Of a DNA stretch of 64,000 nt, positions 41,499 to 49,961 are shown one piece after another. The DNA is from an uncultured Saprospiraceae bacterium (GTDB taxonomy: Bacteria; Bacteroidota; Bacteroidia; Chitinophagales; Saprospiraceae): NCBI GenBank assembly GCA_937980645.1, contig CALJPQ010000033.1, positions 1 through 64,000 of the forward strand, read 5' to 3'. Below the pieces are notes generated by a model that was not told where the DNA came from, ran no database searches, and worked only from the letters and a program-made list of their open reading frames with translations. Every line of letters begins with the position of its first letter. Position 1 is the stretch's first letter. The position numbers and the translations under genes are program-made.

Positions 41499-43982
41499 CT
41501 ATCCTCCGGCGCTGAGCGCTGCACTCATGCCGATGACCTCAGCAAACACACCTGCCGCCGTAACTTCGGCACCCGCCCCCGGGCCGCGCACCACCAACGG
41601 CCGCTCAAAGTAGCGCTCAGTGGTGAAGACGACCATATTATCGCTCCCGTCCAGCCCATAAAACGGATGCTCAGGCCCTACGCGCTGCAAGCCAATGCTG
41701 GCCTGACCCTTTTCGATGAGCGCTACCCAGCGCAACACACGCCCCTGGCGAGCGGCCTCGGCGCGCAAGGCCTCAAAGTGCTCGTCGTGCCGGCGCAGTT
41801 CCTCTATAAATGCCTCTACCGTAGGAGCTTCTAAGCAGCTGAGCGGCAGAATGTTCTCCACGGGTACCTCTTCCAATTCCAACGGGAAGCCCACCTCGCG
41901 GGCCAAGATGAGCGCCTTGCGCCGCACGTCGGCCCCCGACAGGTCGTCACGCGGGTCGGGTTCGGTCAGGCCGCGCTGCCTTGCTTCCTGCACGATGTCG
42001 GAGAAGCGGCGGCCCTCCACAAAGTGATTGAATAGGAACGACAGCGTACCCGACAGCACGCCCTCGATGCGCAGGATACGGTCGCCCGAGTCCAACAGGT
42101 CGTTGAGCGTGCTGATAAGCGGCAGCCCTGCACCCACGTTGGTTTCGTAGCGCCACAGGGCACCGCGGCGTTCGGCCGTTTTCTTGAGGCGCTGATACTG
42201 CTCCCAACGCCCGGAAGTGGCCAGCTTGTTAGGAGTGCTGATGGAAATGCTGGCGTCTAAAATGCGCTCGTAGTAGCGCGTAACTTCTTCGGCAGCTGTG
42301 TTGTCAACAAAAATGGTGTTGGGCAAGTTGAGGCGTTCCATCTGTTCCACAAAAGTGGCCATAGAAAAGGGCTGTTCCGAATGCTCTAAGAGCGTTCGCC
42401 ATTGCTCCAAGTCTATGCCGTCTTCGTTGAAGACCATACGGCGACTGTTGGCCAGCCCGACGACTTTGATTTCTAAGCGCCGCCGCTCGCGCAGGAAGGC
42501 GGCCTGTCGGCGCATCTGTTCCAGCAGCGCGCTACCGATGAGGCCAACGCCCACCACAAACAGGTGCAGGCTTTTAGTGTCAGACAGGAAGAAGGCTTCG
42601 TGTATGGCGTTGAGCGCTTTCGTCTCGTCAGCAGCAGGCACCACCACCGAGATGTTTAGCTCGCTGGAACCTTGCGCAATGGCCACCACGTTGATGCCGT
42701 TGCGGCCCAGCGCCTGAAACAGGCGCCCCGAAATGCCCGGCGTGTAACGCATGCCCTCGCCCACGATGGCCACCACCGACAGGTCATGCTCGACCCGGAG
42801 CGGCTCCACCAACCCACTGCGCAGCTCATATCCGAATTCGCGCTGGGCGGCCTGACGGGCCAACTCCGCCTGCTGGGGCGACACAGCAAAGGTGATGCTG
42901 CTCTCACTGGAGCCTTGCGTAATGAGCACTACATTCACCCCCTGGCGCGCCATAGCGCCAAAAAGTCGCGCCGCAATGCCCGGCACACCAAACAGACCGC
43001 CACCCTCCAACGTCAGCAGGCTGATCTGGTTGATGCTGGAAATACCCTTGACCGGGTGCCGCTGCTCCCTCTCCGCCGCCGGCAATGAAGGGCCAATGTA
43101 CGTGCCCGCAAATGAAGGGTTAAACGTGTTCCGTATGAACAGCGGGATACCCCTTTCCATCGCCGGCCGTATAGTAGGCGGATAAATGACTTTGGCCCCG
43201 AAATGGCTCATCTCCATGGCCTCCCGATACGTCATGGCTGGCAGGGTAAAAGCCTTTTTTACCCGACGCGGGTCGGCCGTGAGCACACCATTGACGTCGG
43301 TCCAAATTTCAATGGCTTCGGCTTCTAAAGCCGCGCCCAAAATAGCCGCCGTATAGTCGGAGCCGCCGCGGCCCAGCGTGGTCGTCAGGCCATCTTCCGT
43401 GCTGCCAATAAAGCCGGTAACGGCCTGCACCGCGTTCCGATGCTGCTCGTAATGCGCCCGGATGAGGGCATTGGTCGGCTCAAAATGCACCTGCGCCTGC
43501 CCAAAATGGGCATCCGTGCGAATGATGCGGCGCGCATCTAAGTACTCCGTAGGGATACCCGCCTGCTGCATAGCATGGGTGAGAATGAGCGCCGAATTGC
43601 GCTCGCCAAAACTGACCACAAAGTCCAGAGAACGCTCCGACACTTCGCGCAACAGGTAGATGCCGTGCAGGATGTTGCCCAAATCCTCAAAATGCTCGGC
43701 TAAGGCTGCTTCGAGCGACGGGCGATTTTCGGGCCTTAGCAGCCTCTCGACGGCCTCCGTATGGCGCTGCCGCAACTTCTCGAACAACGATAAGTAGGTG
43801 CCATCCCCCCGGGCGGCGCGCCGGGCAGTCTCGATGAGGGTATCGGTTACTTTTGAAAAAGCAGAGAAAACAACGGTGAACGACCGACCCCGGCGGTAAC
43901 AATCCACCAGCACAGGCAAAAGGAAGTCCTGAATGGTCTGCGGCGTACCTACAGAAGTGCCGCCGAATTTGAACACGCGCAT
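41499..43982 (-). CDS. thrA: Bifunctional aspartokinase / homoserine dehydrogenase I
   Basis: An 827-residue fusion enzyme. The aspartokinase domain begins with KFGGTSVG (residues 5-12). Two ACT regulatory repeats follow (ISLLTLEGGGLFGVPGIAARLFGAM and LSVVAIVGEGMRYTPGISGRLFQAL), then an NAD-binding homoserine dehydrogenase (LFVVGVGLIGSALLEQM) ending in PLVVRGPGAGAEVTAAGVFAEV. It feeds threonine, methionine and isoleucine synthesis. Length is normal. No thrB or thrC lies beside it in this window. Confidence 0.96.
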   Translation of the reverse strand: MRVFKFGGTSVGTPQTIQDFLLPVLVDCYRRGRSFTVVFSAFSKVTDTLIETARRAARGDGTYLSLFEKLRQRHTEAVERLLRPENRPSLEAALAEHFEDLGNILHGIYLLREVSERSLDFVVSFGERNSALILTHAMQQAGIPTEYLDARRIIRTDAHFGQAQVHFEPTNALIRAHYEQHRNAVQAVTGFIGSTEDGLTTTLGRGGSDYTAAILGAALEAEAIEIWTDVNGVLTADPRRVKKAFTLPAMTYREAMEMSHFGAKVIYPPTIRPAMERGIPLFIRNTFNPSFAGTYIGPSLPAAEREQRHPVKGISSINQISLLTLEGGGLFGVPGIAARLFGAMARQGVNVVLITQGSSESSITFAVSPQQAELARQAAQREFGYELRSGLVEPLRVEHDLSVVAIVGEGMRYTPGISGRLFQALGRNGINVVAIAQGSSELNISVVVPAADETKALNAIHEAFFLSDTKSLHLFVVGVGLIGSALLEQMRRQAAFLRERRRLEIKVVGLANSRRMVFNEDGIDLEQWRTLLEHSEQPFSMATFVEQMERLNLPNTIFVDNTAAEEVTRYYERILDASISISTPNKLATSGRWEQYQRLKKTAERRGALWRYETNVGAGLPLISTLNDLLDSGDRILRIEGVLSGTLSFLFNHFVEGRRFSDIVQEARQRGLTEPDPRDDLSGADVRRKALILAREVGFPLELEEVPVENILPLSCLEAPTVEAFIEELRRHDEHFEALRAEAARQGRVLRWVALIEKGQASIGLQRVGPEHPFYGLDGSDNMVVFTTERYFERPLVVRGPGAGAEVTAAGVFAEVIGMSAALSAGG

Positions 43983-44134
43983 GAAAAGGGTCTTTTGGGA
44001 CGCAAAGAACGGGCAAATGCACGGAAAAGAAGGAGGCGAAAGGATGATGTCGGCCTAGCCGGGCACGGCGGGCGAACCGATATTGGGCATGCAGTCTCTG
44101 CACATAGAGCGCACAGGCATGTTTACTTTCGATC

Positions 44135-44335
44135 TCAGACTGTGGCACGGAGAAGCCAGCTCAACACAAGCAAAACAATAGCCAGGATAACGAAAGCAGT
44201 TACACAGCCCTGGAGTAACCCTTTGAGTAATTCCAGAAGTGCTCCGAGCACCTTCATCAAAAAAAATAATACGATGATTGCGAGCACGATGAGAAGTAGA
44301 ACGGCAAAAAACGAAGGGGTAGTCATAGCAAACAT
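44135..44335 (-). CDS. Small membrane protein
   Basis: A 66-residue frame with two hydrophobic helices (FFAVLLLIVLAIIVLFFLMKVLGALL and VTAFVILAIVLLVLSWLL) and few charges. The upstream sequence on the minus strand has TAGTCTTTG, a one-base-longer variant of the -7 motif, 20 bases before the ATG. A shadow frame covers the opposite strand, but its content is unremarkable. The protein could be a small inner-membrane or toxin-like peptide. It is the first item in a region with different base composition. Confidence 0.5.
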   Translation of the reverse strand: MFAMTTPSFFAVLLLIVLAIIVLFFLMKVLGALLELLKGLLQGCVTAFVILAIVLLVLSWLLRATV

Positions 44336-44743
44336 ATTTTAATGTTTTGGAGTGCAAAGACTACTTTTCATGAGCCGGGCAAAAGCCTCCTACCCGCTGC
44401 CTCAGGGCAGCTACAGAGTTGGACGGGACTGATTTCATGGTAAGGGCCGATTTCAAGTTGGCTTCGTCGCTAAAGAAGGATGAGATTAAGCCTGGCCCTC
44501 ATTACTGATGCAAATTTGGTGTGCACCTGTGTAAACTTACAATAGATTAAACACAATAGAATTCGTATTTAATTCCACCAAAAATGATGAATAAAATTTA
44601 AAGTTTTATTGCAAGTCATTTTAAAATGGCATCCAGCCTTTTTGGTAGTTTTACGCAATATTTTTAAAATTTTTCTGGAAAAATTCTGGAGAAATTCAAA
44701 ATCGAATGAAATTTGGCGTCAAAATCCAGTCGTATAAAAAAGT
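44336..44743. other. AT-rich non-coding region upstream of the Nudix gene
   Basis: About 400 bases without a credible gene. The right half (44510-44740) is strikingly AT-rich with A- and T-runs, unlike the GC-rich surroundings. TAGTTTTA, one mismatch from the -7 element, lies about 90 bases before the gene. I see no stem-loop or repeat that is compelling. Confidence 0.6.
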
Positions 44744-46675
44744 ATGCCCATAAGGCGTGAGACATTCCTAACCCTCTATGAGAAGATTGAGGCAAGGCTA
44801 CGGAAGCATGATCCTCCAATCCTCATCAGAAGAGCCAATGGCGGGCAGGACACTGTAAGCCTGGGTTTGACCTGGCGCCCCATAGGCGGAGAGGACGCCC
44901 CCAATGCAGCCTGCATCATTTTGCGCGCATTAGAAGAGGCCAGGCACCTGCCAAGAGGAGCAAACCTTCATTTTGGCCGGCTGCTCTACCACAAATACAG
45001 GGAGACTCAAAGAAACCCCGGGATGGCGTTTATCAACATACGGGAGGAGGCATATGTAGAGGGATTGCTCAAGTATCTGGGCTACAACAGCTTAGAAGAG
45101 TTTGAACGGCAATGTGTGGTGCCGGAACCTTCTCGTTGGCCTCAAGACTGGAGCCCAGCGGAAGGAGACGGTTTTGTCTATTATATCGGAACCCATTTCT
45201 CTTTTCGTAGTTACCGGATAAACAAGTTTTTAGTTGGCATTCGCTACAGCGGAGTGCCGGAGGAGAGTATGGATTGCTGGGTTTGGGGATTCCACACATT
45301 TGAGCAAGTGCATGAAGGGCGAAGAGCCTCTCATGCTATGCCCAATTCTCCGGTACTTACGGGCACGGCTGTTGTTCGGGGGCGTTATCTTCACATTCAG
45401 GTCGATGCTGAGCCACCTACCTCTCCCTTTCCTCTTCGGCTCAGCATCATGGGCTTGTGTGAGGACCCCATGGGGCACTTTTCACCCGAGCAAAATCTGG
45501 TACCCTGTACACTCCAGACTATCTCGCTACTGCGGTATTTAGTTGCCTTAGAAGCCTATCTGGTGCGGTGCACGCCGGAAGAAGCGCGGAGTCTTAAGAC
45601 AGATCCTGCTGTTTATCGCAGCAACCAACTCGGCATTCGCGCTGTCAAGCCCGAGGAAGAACAATGCCTGTACCTGTACTACATGCTTCAGCGCCGCAAC
45701 TTCAGGGTTAAAGAGCTGGATGTTTTTCATTTAAGCGACCTTCAATATCGCGGCGACCCGGTGAACGATTACATTCACGGCCTGGCCGGCACATACCGGA
45801 TATGGAATCTGGGCCTCAAACGTGGTGTTGTCGTGCAGAGTAAACTGGTCATCAGCCAGGAGGTACCCTTCAAAACGCTGTATTATCCGTATATTTCAAA
45901 CGAGGTCAGGGGTGCTCAGGAGGCGAGAGAGCAGGTAGTCGTCATCAACATCAGCAACCCTGTTCATCTGATTAATTATCTAATCTTTACTGCCTACGTC
46001 AGACACAGACTCAGCTTAGTCAGCACGGCTATCTTCAGTATGCAAGAAATGAGTACTCGCGGTTGGGCAGAAGGCGTCTTTGCCTCGAGAGGCTACGACG
46101 AGAAGGGCGTTATCGGTGGCTATGCAGTCATGTGTAAGGTAAAGGAGGGAGAAGAATGCGAACCGCGAAAGATGGAGCGCGAAGAGGCAGAGCAATATGC
46201 GGCCTCACTGGGCATTACCGACATGTACAATGGCCTACGGCAGCTGTGGAAGCACAAGCTGTGGAAGCCTAAAACCAATACTCGGTTAGGATGCTATGGT
46301 GTACTTCGCCGTTCGGATGGTGCCATTTTGATGGTGAGCAGAATAGATGGGCCGTTTCAGAGCACTTTTGACTTACCTGGGGGTTTAATAGAATTTGGTG
46401 AAACGCCAGAGCAAGCCGTTTATCGGTTGTTTGAATATGAGACGGGCTATTCCGTTAAGAATGTACGGCTACTGTGCAATCTCTCTCATCACCTTCCTGA
46501 ATGGCTTCGCAAGGATGGGGTGAAAGAACGCACACACTCTATTGCCTTGATTTACGAGGTTCAAACGGACTCTCCACTGGAAGAGCCTCTTTATCCTTAC
46601 CTCGCCTGGATTCGTCCCAATAATCCCACCGCTCCGCTCTCCCCCTTCGCTGCCCGCCTCCTCAACGGAGCCTGA
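44744..46675 (+). CDS. Large multidomain protein with C-terminal degenerate Nudix domain
   Basis: A 643-residue soluble protein. Residues about 55-125 (LRALEEARHLP to LLKYLGYNSLEEFERQ) are helical and resemble an N-terminal domain I recall from multidomain Saprospira-like proteins. Residues about 140-265 and 335-435 look like two related strand-rich modules (YYIGTHFSFRSYRINKFLVGI and LAGTYRIWNLGLKRGVVVQSKLVI). Residues about 510-625 are a Nudix domain. Its box, G547 to Y569, keeps Gly547, Glu553, Arg561, Glu566 and Gly568, but two catalytic-type glutamates are Leu562 and Tyr565. It may bind a nucleotide-type ligand without cutting it. Function unknown. The upstream region is AT-rich, and transfer is possible. 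Confidence 0.75.
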   Translation: MPIRRETFLTLYEKIEARLRKHDPPILIRRANGGQDTVSLGLTWRPIGGEDAPNAACIILRALEEARHLPRGANLHFGRLLYHKYRETQRNPGMAFINIREEAYVEGLLKYLGYNSLEEFERQCVVPEPSRWPQDWSPAEGDGFVYYIGTHFSFRSYRINKFLVGIRYSGVPEESMDCWVWGFHTFEQVHEGRRASHAMPNSPVLTGTAVVRGRYLHIQVDAEPPTSPFPLRLSIMGLCEDPMGHFSPEQNLVPCTLQTISLLRYLVALEAYLVRCTPEEARSLKTDPAVYRSNQLGIRAVKPEEEQCLYLYYMLQRRNFRVKELDVFHLSDLQYRGDPVNDYIHGLAGTYRIWNLGLKRGVVVQSKLVISQEVPFKTLYYPYISNEVRGAQEAREQVVVINISNPVHLINYLIFTAYVRHRLSLVSTAIFSMQEMSTRGWAEGVFASRGYDEKGVIGGYAVMCKVKEGEECEPRKMEREEAEQYAASLGITDMYNGLRQLWKHKLWKPKTNTRLGCYGVLRRSDGAILMVSRIDGPFQSTFDLPGGLIEFGETPEQAVYRLFEYETGYSVKNVRLLCNLSHHLPEWLRKDGVKERTHSIALIYEVQTDSPLEEPLYPYLAWIRPNNPTAPLSPFAARLLNGA

Positions 46676-46696
46676 ACATCAGCTTCGCGCCTCTCC

Positions 46697-47449
46697 TCAG
46701 CGCACAGCCTTCCATTCCTCTACATACGAGCGGCGCAGGAACAGCAGCGACAGGGCCTCGCGCAAGTAGATCAGGTTGAGCCGCAGGTAGCCGTACTCTC
46801 GGAAGCGGCGCGGCGAGTGGTGGACGCACAGGCGGCGCAGGTAAGCAATACGCCCTTCGTGGTGAAGGCGGTAGAACAGGTTGCAGTCTTCGCCGGCGAC
46901 GATGCGCTCGTTGTAGCCACCGATACGCTCAAAGACGGAGCGGCGTACGAACTGGCATTCGCCCTTAGCCAGATAGATGCCCAGATAGAAAGAGACATGG
47001 ATAACCTGGTTCATGATTTCGTGGTAGAGGCGGTCTATCCACCGGGCTTCGTTCGGGTAAACGCGAATGGGCACGGTAGCAGCAACCACTTCGGGCCGTT
47101 GCTCGAAGGTTTGGATAAGCGTATGAAAGAAATACTCGGGGTCCGGAATGTGCACATCGGCGTCGGTATGGAAGAGAAACTCCCCTTGCGCCAAAACTGC
47201 GCCGGCGTTGCGGCCGATAGCAATATTTTGCTTGCCCTGGGCCTGCACGAATCGGAGCCGCCCGGGCGGCCATTGGGCCTGCATTTGCCGGATGATAGCG
47301 AAGGTATCGTCGGTACTGCCCCCGTCAGAAACGATGACTTCCAGACCTAATTTTTCTAAATAGGGTTCATATTGCGCCAAAGTTGGGCCAATATAGTGCC
47401 CTTCGTTCTTAGTCGGAATAACGACGCTTATCCGAATGGATGAGGCCAT
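46697..47449 (-). CDS. Family 2 glycosyltransferase
   Basis: A 250-residue GT-A-fold glycosyltransferase. The N-terminal VVIPTKNEGHYIGPTLAQYE, VIVSDGGSTDDTF, the DxD motif HTDADVHI and the later GEDCNLFYRLH are family hallmarks. A hydrophobic segment (IHVSFYLGIYLA) may touch the membrane. It would transfer a sugar from a nucleotide donor to a lipid or surface glycan. The acceptor is unknown. An exact promoter element precedes it on the minus strand. It converges with the Nudix gene. Confidence 0.9.
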   Translation of the reverse strand: MASSIRISVVIPTKNEGHYIGPTLAQYEPYLEKLGLEVIVSDGGSTDDTFAIIRQMQAQWPPGRLRFVQAQGKQNIAIGRNAGAVLAQGEFLFHTDADVHIPDPEYFFHTLIQTFEQRPEVVAATVPIRVYPNEARWIDRLYHEIMNQVIHVSFYLGIYLAKGECQFVRRSVFERIGGYNERIVAGEDCNLFYRLHHEGRIAYLRRLCVHHSPRRFREYGYLRLNLIYLREALSLLFLRRSYVEEWKAVR

Positions 47450-47478
47450 ACAGCAGGGATGGGTGTTGAAACGGCGGA

Positions 47479-47486
47479 CAAAAGTA
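47479..47486 (-). promoter_or_regulatory. -7 promoter element for the glycosyltransferase gene
   Basis: TACTTTTG on the minus strand, an exact match, 29 bases before the start codon. It lies immediately beyond the sigma-factor terminator. Confidence 0.65.
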
Positions 47487-47499
47487 CGGCGATAGCGTC

Positions 47500-47548
47500 A
47501 AAAAGCCATCGGCACGACGCCCTTCCTGTGAAAGACGCCGTGCCGATG
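47500..47548 (-). terminator. Intrinsic terminator of the ECF sigma gene
   Basis: On the minus strand CATCGGCACGGCG and CGTCGTGCCGATG form a 13-bp stem with one G-U, a 16-base loop, then GGCTTTTT. It lies 29 bases after the sigma stop codon. Confidence 0.88.
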
Positions 47549-47576
47549 CAGTCAGGCTCGCGGTTCGTGGGAACGA

Positions 47577-48164
47577 CTATTGGAGGACGACCGATTTTTC
47601 GGCCATCATCTTGCGGATATTGATGAGGGCGTAGCGCATACGGCCCAGAGCAGTGTTAATGCTCACGCGCGTCAGAGCGGCAATTTCCTTAAAGCTCATG
47701 TCGGCGTAGTGGCGCAGGATGACGACCTCGCGCTGCTCGGGCGGTAGGGCGTCCACCAATTGCCGCACGCGATGATGCATTTCGCTGCGAATCATGGTAT
47801 CGTCGGGGCCGTCGTCGTGGACGCGCAGGATGTCGAAGATATCGAAGTCTTCAGACTTACCCACGTGCGCGCGGCGCTTATTGCGCCGGTGGTAGTCCAC
47901 ACACAAATTATAAGCGATGCGCATGGCCCACTGCACGAACTTTCCTTCGTGGTTGTAGCGCCCTCGGCGCAGAGTGTCTATAATCTTGATAAAGACCTCC
48001 TGAAAGATATCTTCTGCCAGGGCCCGATCCTTAACAAAAAGATAAATAGAGGTGTAGATTTTCGCCTTATAGCGGTGGAGCAACACCTCAAAGGCGGCTT
48101 CGTCGCCGTCCATGTAGCGGGCGATGAGTTCCTGGTCATTGACCAAAGCAGATACAGCTTGCAT
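47577..48164 (-). CDS. ECF-type RNA polymerase sigma factor
   Basis: A 195-residue sigma-70-family factor with only regions 2 and 4. Region 2 is DGDEAAFEVLLHRYKAKIYTSIYLFVKDRALAEDIFQEVFIKI with QWAMRIAYNLCVDYHRR. Region 4 is LPPEQREVVILRHYADMSFKEIAALTRVSINTALGRMRYALINIR. No anti-sigma gene is adjacent. Similar stand-alone ECF factors occur widely in Bacteroidota, and one (SigP) controls T9SS genes in Porphyromonas. Whether this is that regulator is not shown by the sequence. It has a perfect vegetative promoter and its own terminator. Confidence 0.93.
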   Translation of the reverse strand: MQAVSALVNDQELIARYMDGDEAAFEVLLHRYKAKIYTSIYLFVKDRALAEDIFQEVFIKIIDTLRRGRYNHEGKFVQWAMRIAYNLCVDYHRRNKRRAHVGKSEDFDIFDILRVHDDGPDDTMIRSEMHHRVRQLVDALPPEQREVVILRHYADMSFKEIAALTRVSINTALGRMRYALINIRKMMAEKSVVLQ

Positions 48165-48266
48165 ACGCTAAACTTGTTGTTTTACAGTCTAATAGCGTTC
48201 GGTGTGATGTACAAGCTATATCCGATAGGCCAAAAATGTTGGGTGATTTGATTTGTTTTTCTGGGC

Positions 48267-48298
48267 CAAAAGTAAGAGCTGTTTTCAAAGCCCCCAAA
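48267..48298 (-). promoter_or_regulatory. Perfect vegetative promoter of the ECF sigma gene
   Basis: On the minus strand TTTG (48295-48298), a 20-base spacer and TACTTTTG (48267-48274) match both boxes of the Bacteroidota consensus. The leader to the ATG at 48164 would be about 95 bases. Confidence 0.88.
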
Positions 48299-48442
48299 AA
48301 ATTTTTTACTTTTAACATTTTTTAACGGTACGGCCCTCTTTACCCGAAACTGTCGCCTTCAAAAGGATTAGTCTTAGAAAGTCAACTTTGCCCTATCCTG
48401 AGTTTATCTTGTCGCCACGAATACACGAATGATAGGCCCAAA

Positions 48443-48473
48443 GACGACACCTCTTGGCCAGAGATACCGCCTC
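48443..48473 (-). repeat. Interspersed inverted repeat, copy 3 (inverted, diverged)
   Basis: Read on the minus strand, GAGGCGGTATCTC, spacer TGGCCA and AGAGGTGTCGTC match the repeat seen at 3080 and 23685. GCCACGAATACACGAATG lies beside it at 48415-48432. It sits between divergent promoters. Confidence 0.75.
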
Positions 48474-48639
48474 AAATTCACGCATTCGTAGCACCCCGAA
48501 ACTCATAAAGGAGGAGTGGACAGGTGAATGCGGCACGCTGGGAGCGCATTGATAGCAAGCTGGAAAAGGCCACGTCCTTACAGATGGCGATTGTTCTGCT
48601 TCTTCACCCCGGCTTTACCCGCATACGGTTGAAGCGTTT

Positions 48640-48647
48640 TATTTTTG
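48640..48647 (+). promoter_or_regulatory. -7 promoter element for the CorC-like gene
   Basis: Exact TATTTTTG, 14 bases before the ATG at 48662. It supports that start over an upstream GTG. TTTA at 48614-48617, 22 bases upstream, is a three-of-four -33 match. Confidence 0.6.
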
Positions 48648-48661
48648 CCTTGCCTTTTTTC

Positions 48662-49954
48662 ATGGACATAGCCATACTTTTCCTTCTTATTGGTCTGCAC
48701 GGATTTTGGGTCTTGGGCAAAGCCGCTCTGGGTGCGGGAAGCCGTGCTTTGGTTTCTCGAGGGCCGTCTGCCACTTCTTCGGCTTCGTCATCGGGCAATT
48801 TCTACGAGAATCCCGATGTAGTGGAGGATGTGCTTCAGGTGGCGATACTGATACTGACGCTGGTGGAGGGTGCTTACGCGGGCTGGCGGTTGGGCGATAG
48901 TCTGACGCCGTGGGTTTCCGCTGTTGAGGCGCTGGCGCCCTACGCAGAGGGCATATCGGTGGTAGTGGTGTTCACCGTTGTGGCGTGCGTCGTCTTGTTG
49001 CTGGGCGAGTGGGTGCCGAGGTATGTGGCAGCCCAATATCCGAAAGGGGCTGCCGCGGCGGCGCGTCCGTTTGCTTTTCTGCCGTTGCGCGTGTTTTATC
49101 CGTGGTATGCAGTGCTGCAACGCTCGACGAGAGGGCTGCTGGGTTTTTTTATTCAACAACCGGTAGTGGAGCCGCACGTTTCGGAAGAAGAGATTAAGAA
49201 CTTAGTACTCAAAGCCAATCGGCAAGGCGTACTGGAGGAGAAAGAAAGCGAATTCATCCAAAACATCCTGCGCTTTGCCGACCGCGACGCCTACGCCATC
49301 ATGACCCACCGCAATGAACTGGAATGGCTCGACGTGCAGGCGCCTCCCGAGGAAAACGACCGCATCATTCGCGAAAGCGGCTACACCAAGTTCCTGCTGT
49401 GCGACGGCGCCATTGAAAACATTCTGGGCGTGGTCAAATTGCGCGATTACATTGACAATGTGAATAAGCCGGGCTTCGACCTGCGCCAGATAGCCACACC
49501 ACCGCTGTACATCCCGGAAACGATGAATGCTCTGAAAATCCTGGAGCGCTTCCGCAACGAGCGCAATTATTTCGCTGTCGTAGTGGACGAATACGGCTCC
49601 ATACAGGGCATCATCACACTGCACGACCTGACTGAGAGCATTTTCGGCAACCTGCCGGATATGGACGATGTGGAGGAGCCATCTATTGTCGTGCGCGAAG
49701 ACGGCAGCTGGCTCGTAGAAGGCAGCATCCTGGTGGATGAACTGAGGGAAATCGTACCCATCGCTGAATTTGAAGACCCCGACACCGACTATGCCACACT
49801 GGCCGGCTATATCCTACACAAGATGGGGGAAATACCGCGCGCCGGCGACCACTTCACCGCCGAAGGCTTCCGCTTCGAAGTGGTGGACATGGACAAAAGC
49901 AAAATTGACAAAGTGCTGATCTCAAAAACAGAAGCAAGCGTGGAGGAAACGTAG
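48662..49954 (+). CDS. CNNM/CBS/CorC-type hemolysin-family protein
   Basis: The ATG at 48662 gives 430 residues. The N-terminus MDIAILFLLIGLHGFWVLGKAAL aligns with the usual start of the CNNM membrane domain (M-LL-LNGFF--SE-AL). A longer frame from GTG 48524 has a Shine-Dalgarno-like AAAGGAGG upstream but no family counterpart. The CNNM helices are followed by a CBS pair (IMTHRNELEWLDVQAPPEENDRIIRESGYTKFLLCDG and IPETMNALKILERFRNERNYFAVVVDEYGSIQGIITLHDL) and a CorC_HlyC domain (DDVEEPSIVVREDGSWLVEGSILVDEL). Such proteins handle Mg2+ or Co2+ efflux. GldE, a T9SS gliding protein, is a relative. Confidence 0.88.
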   Translation: MDIAILFLLIGLHGFWVLGKAALGAGSRALVSRGPSATSSASSSGNFYENPDVVEDVLQVAILILTLVEGAYAGWRLGDSLTPWVSAVEALAPYAEGISVVVVFTVVACVVLLLGEWVPRYVAAQYPKGAAAAARPFAFLPLRVFYPWYAVLQRSTRGLLGFFIQQPVVEPHVSEEEIKNLVLKANRQGVLEEKESEFIQNILRFADRDAYAIMTHRNELEWLDVQAPPEENDRIIRESGYTKFLLCDGAIENILGVVKLRDYIDNVNKPGFDLRQIATPPLYIPETMNALKILERFRNERNYFAVVVDEYGSIQGIITLHDLTESIFGNLPDMDDVEEPSIVVREDGSWLVEGSILVDELREIVPIAEFEDPDTDYATLAGYILHKMGEIPRAGDHFTAEGFRFEVVDMDKSKIDKVLISKTEASVEET

Positions 49955-49961
49955 CCGCCTA

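Noticed and set aside
43995..44342. 115-residue plus-strand frame opposite the small membrane protein
   Set aside because: It is polar with no family look, while the minus frame has two clean membrane helices and a promoter-like motif.
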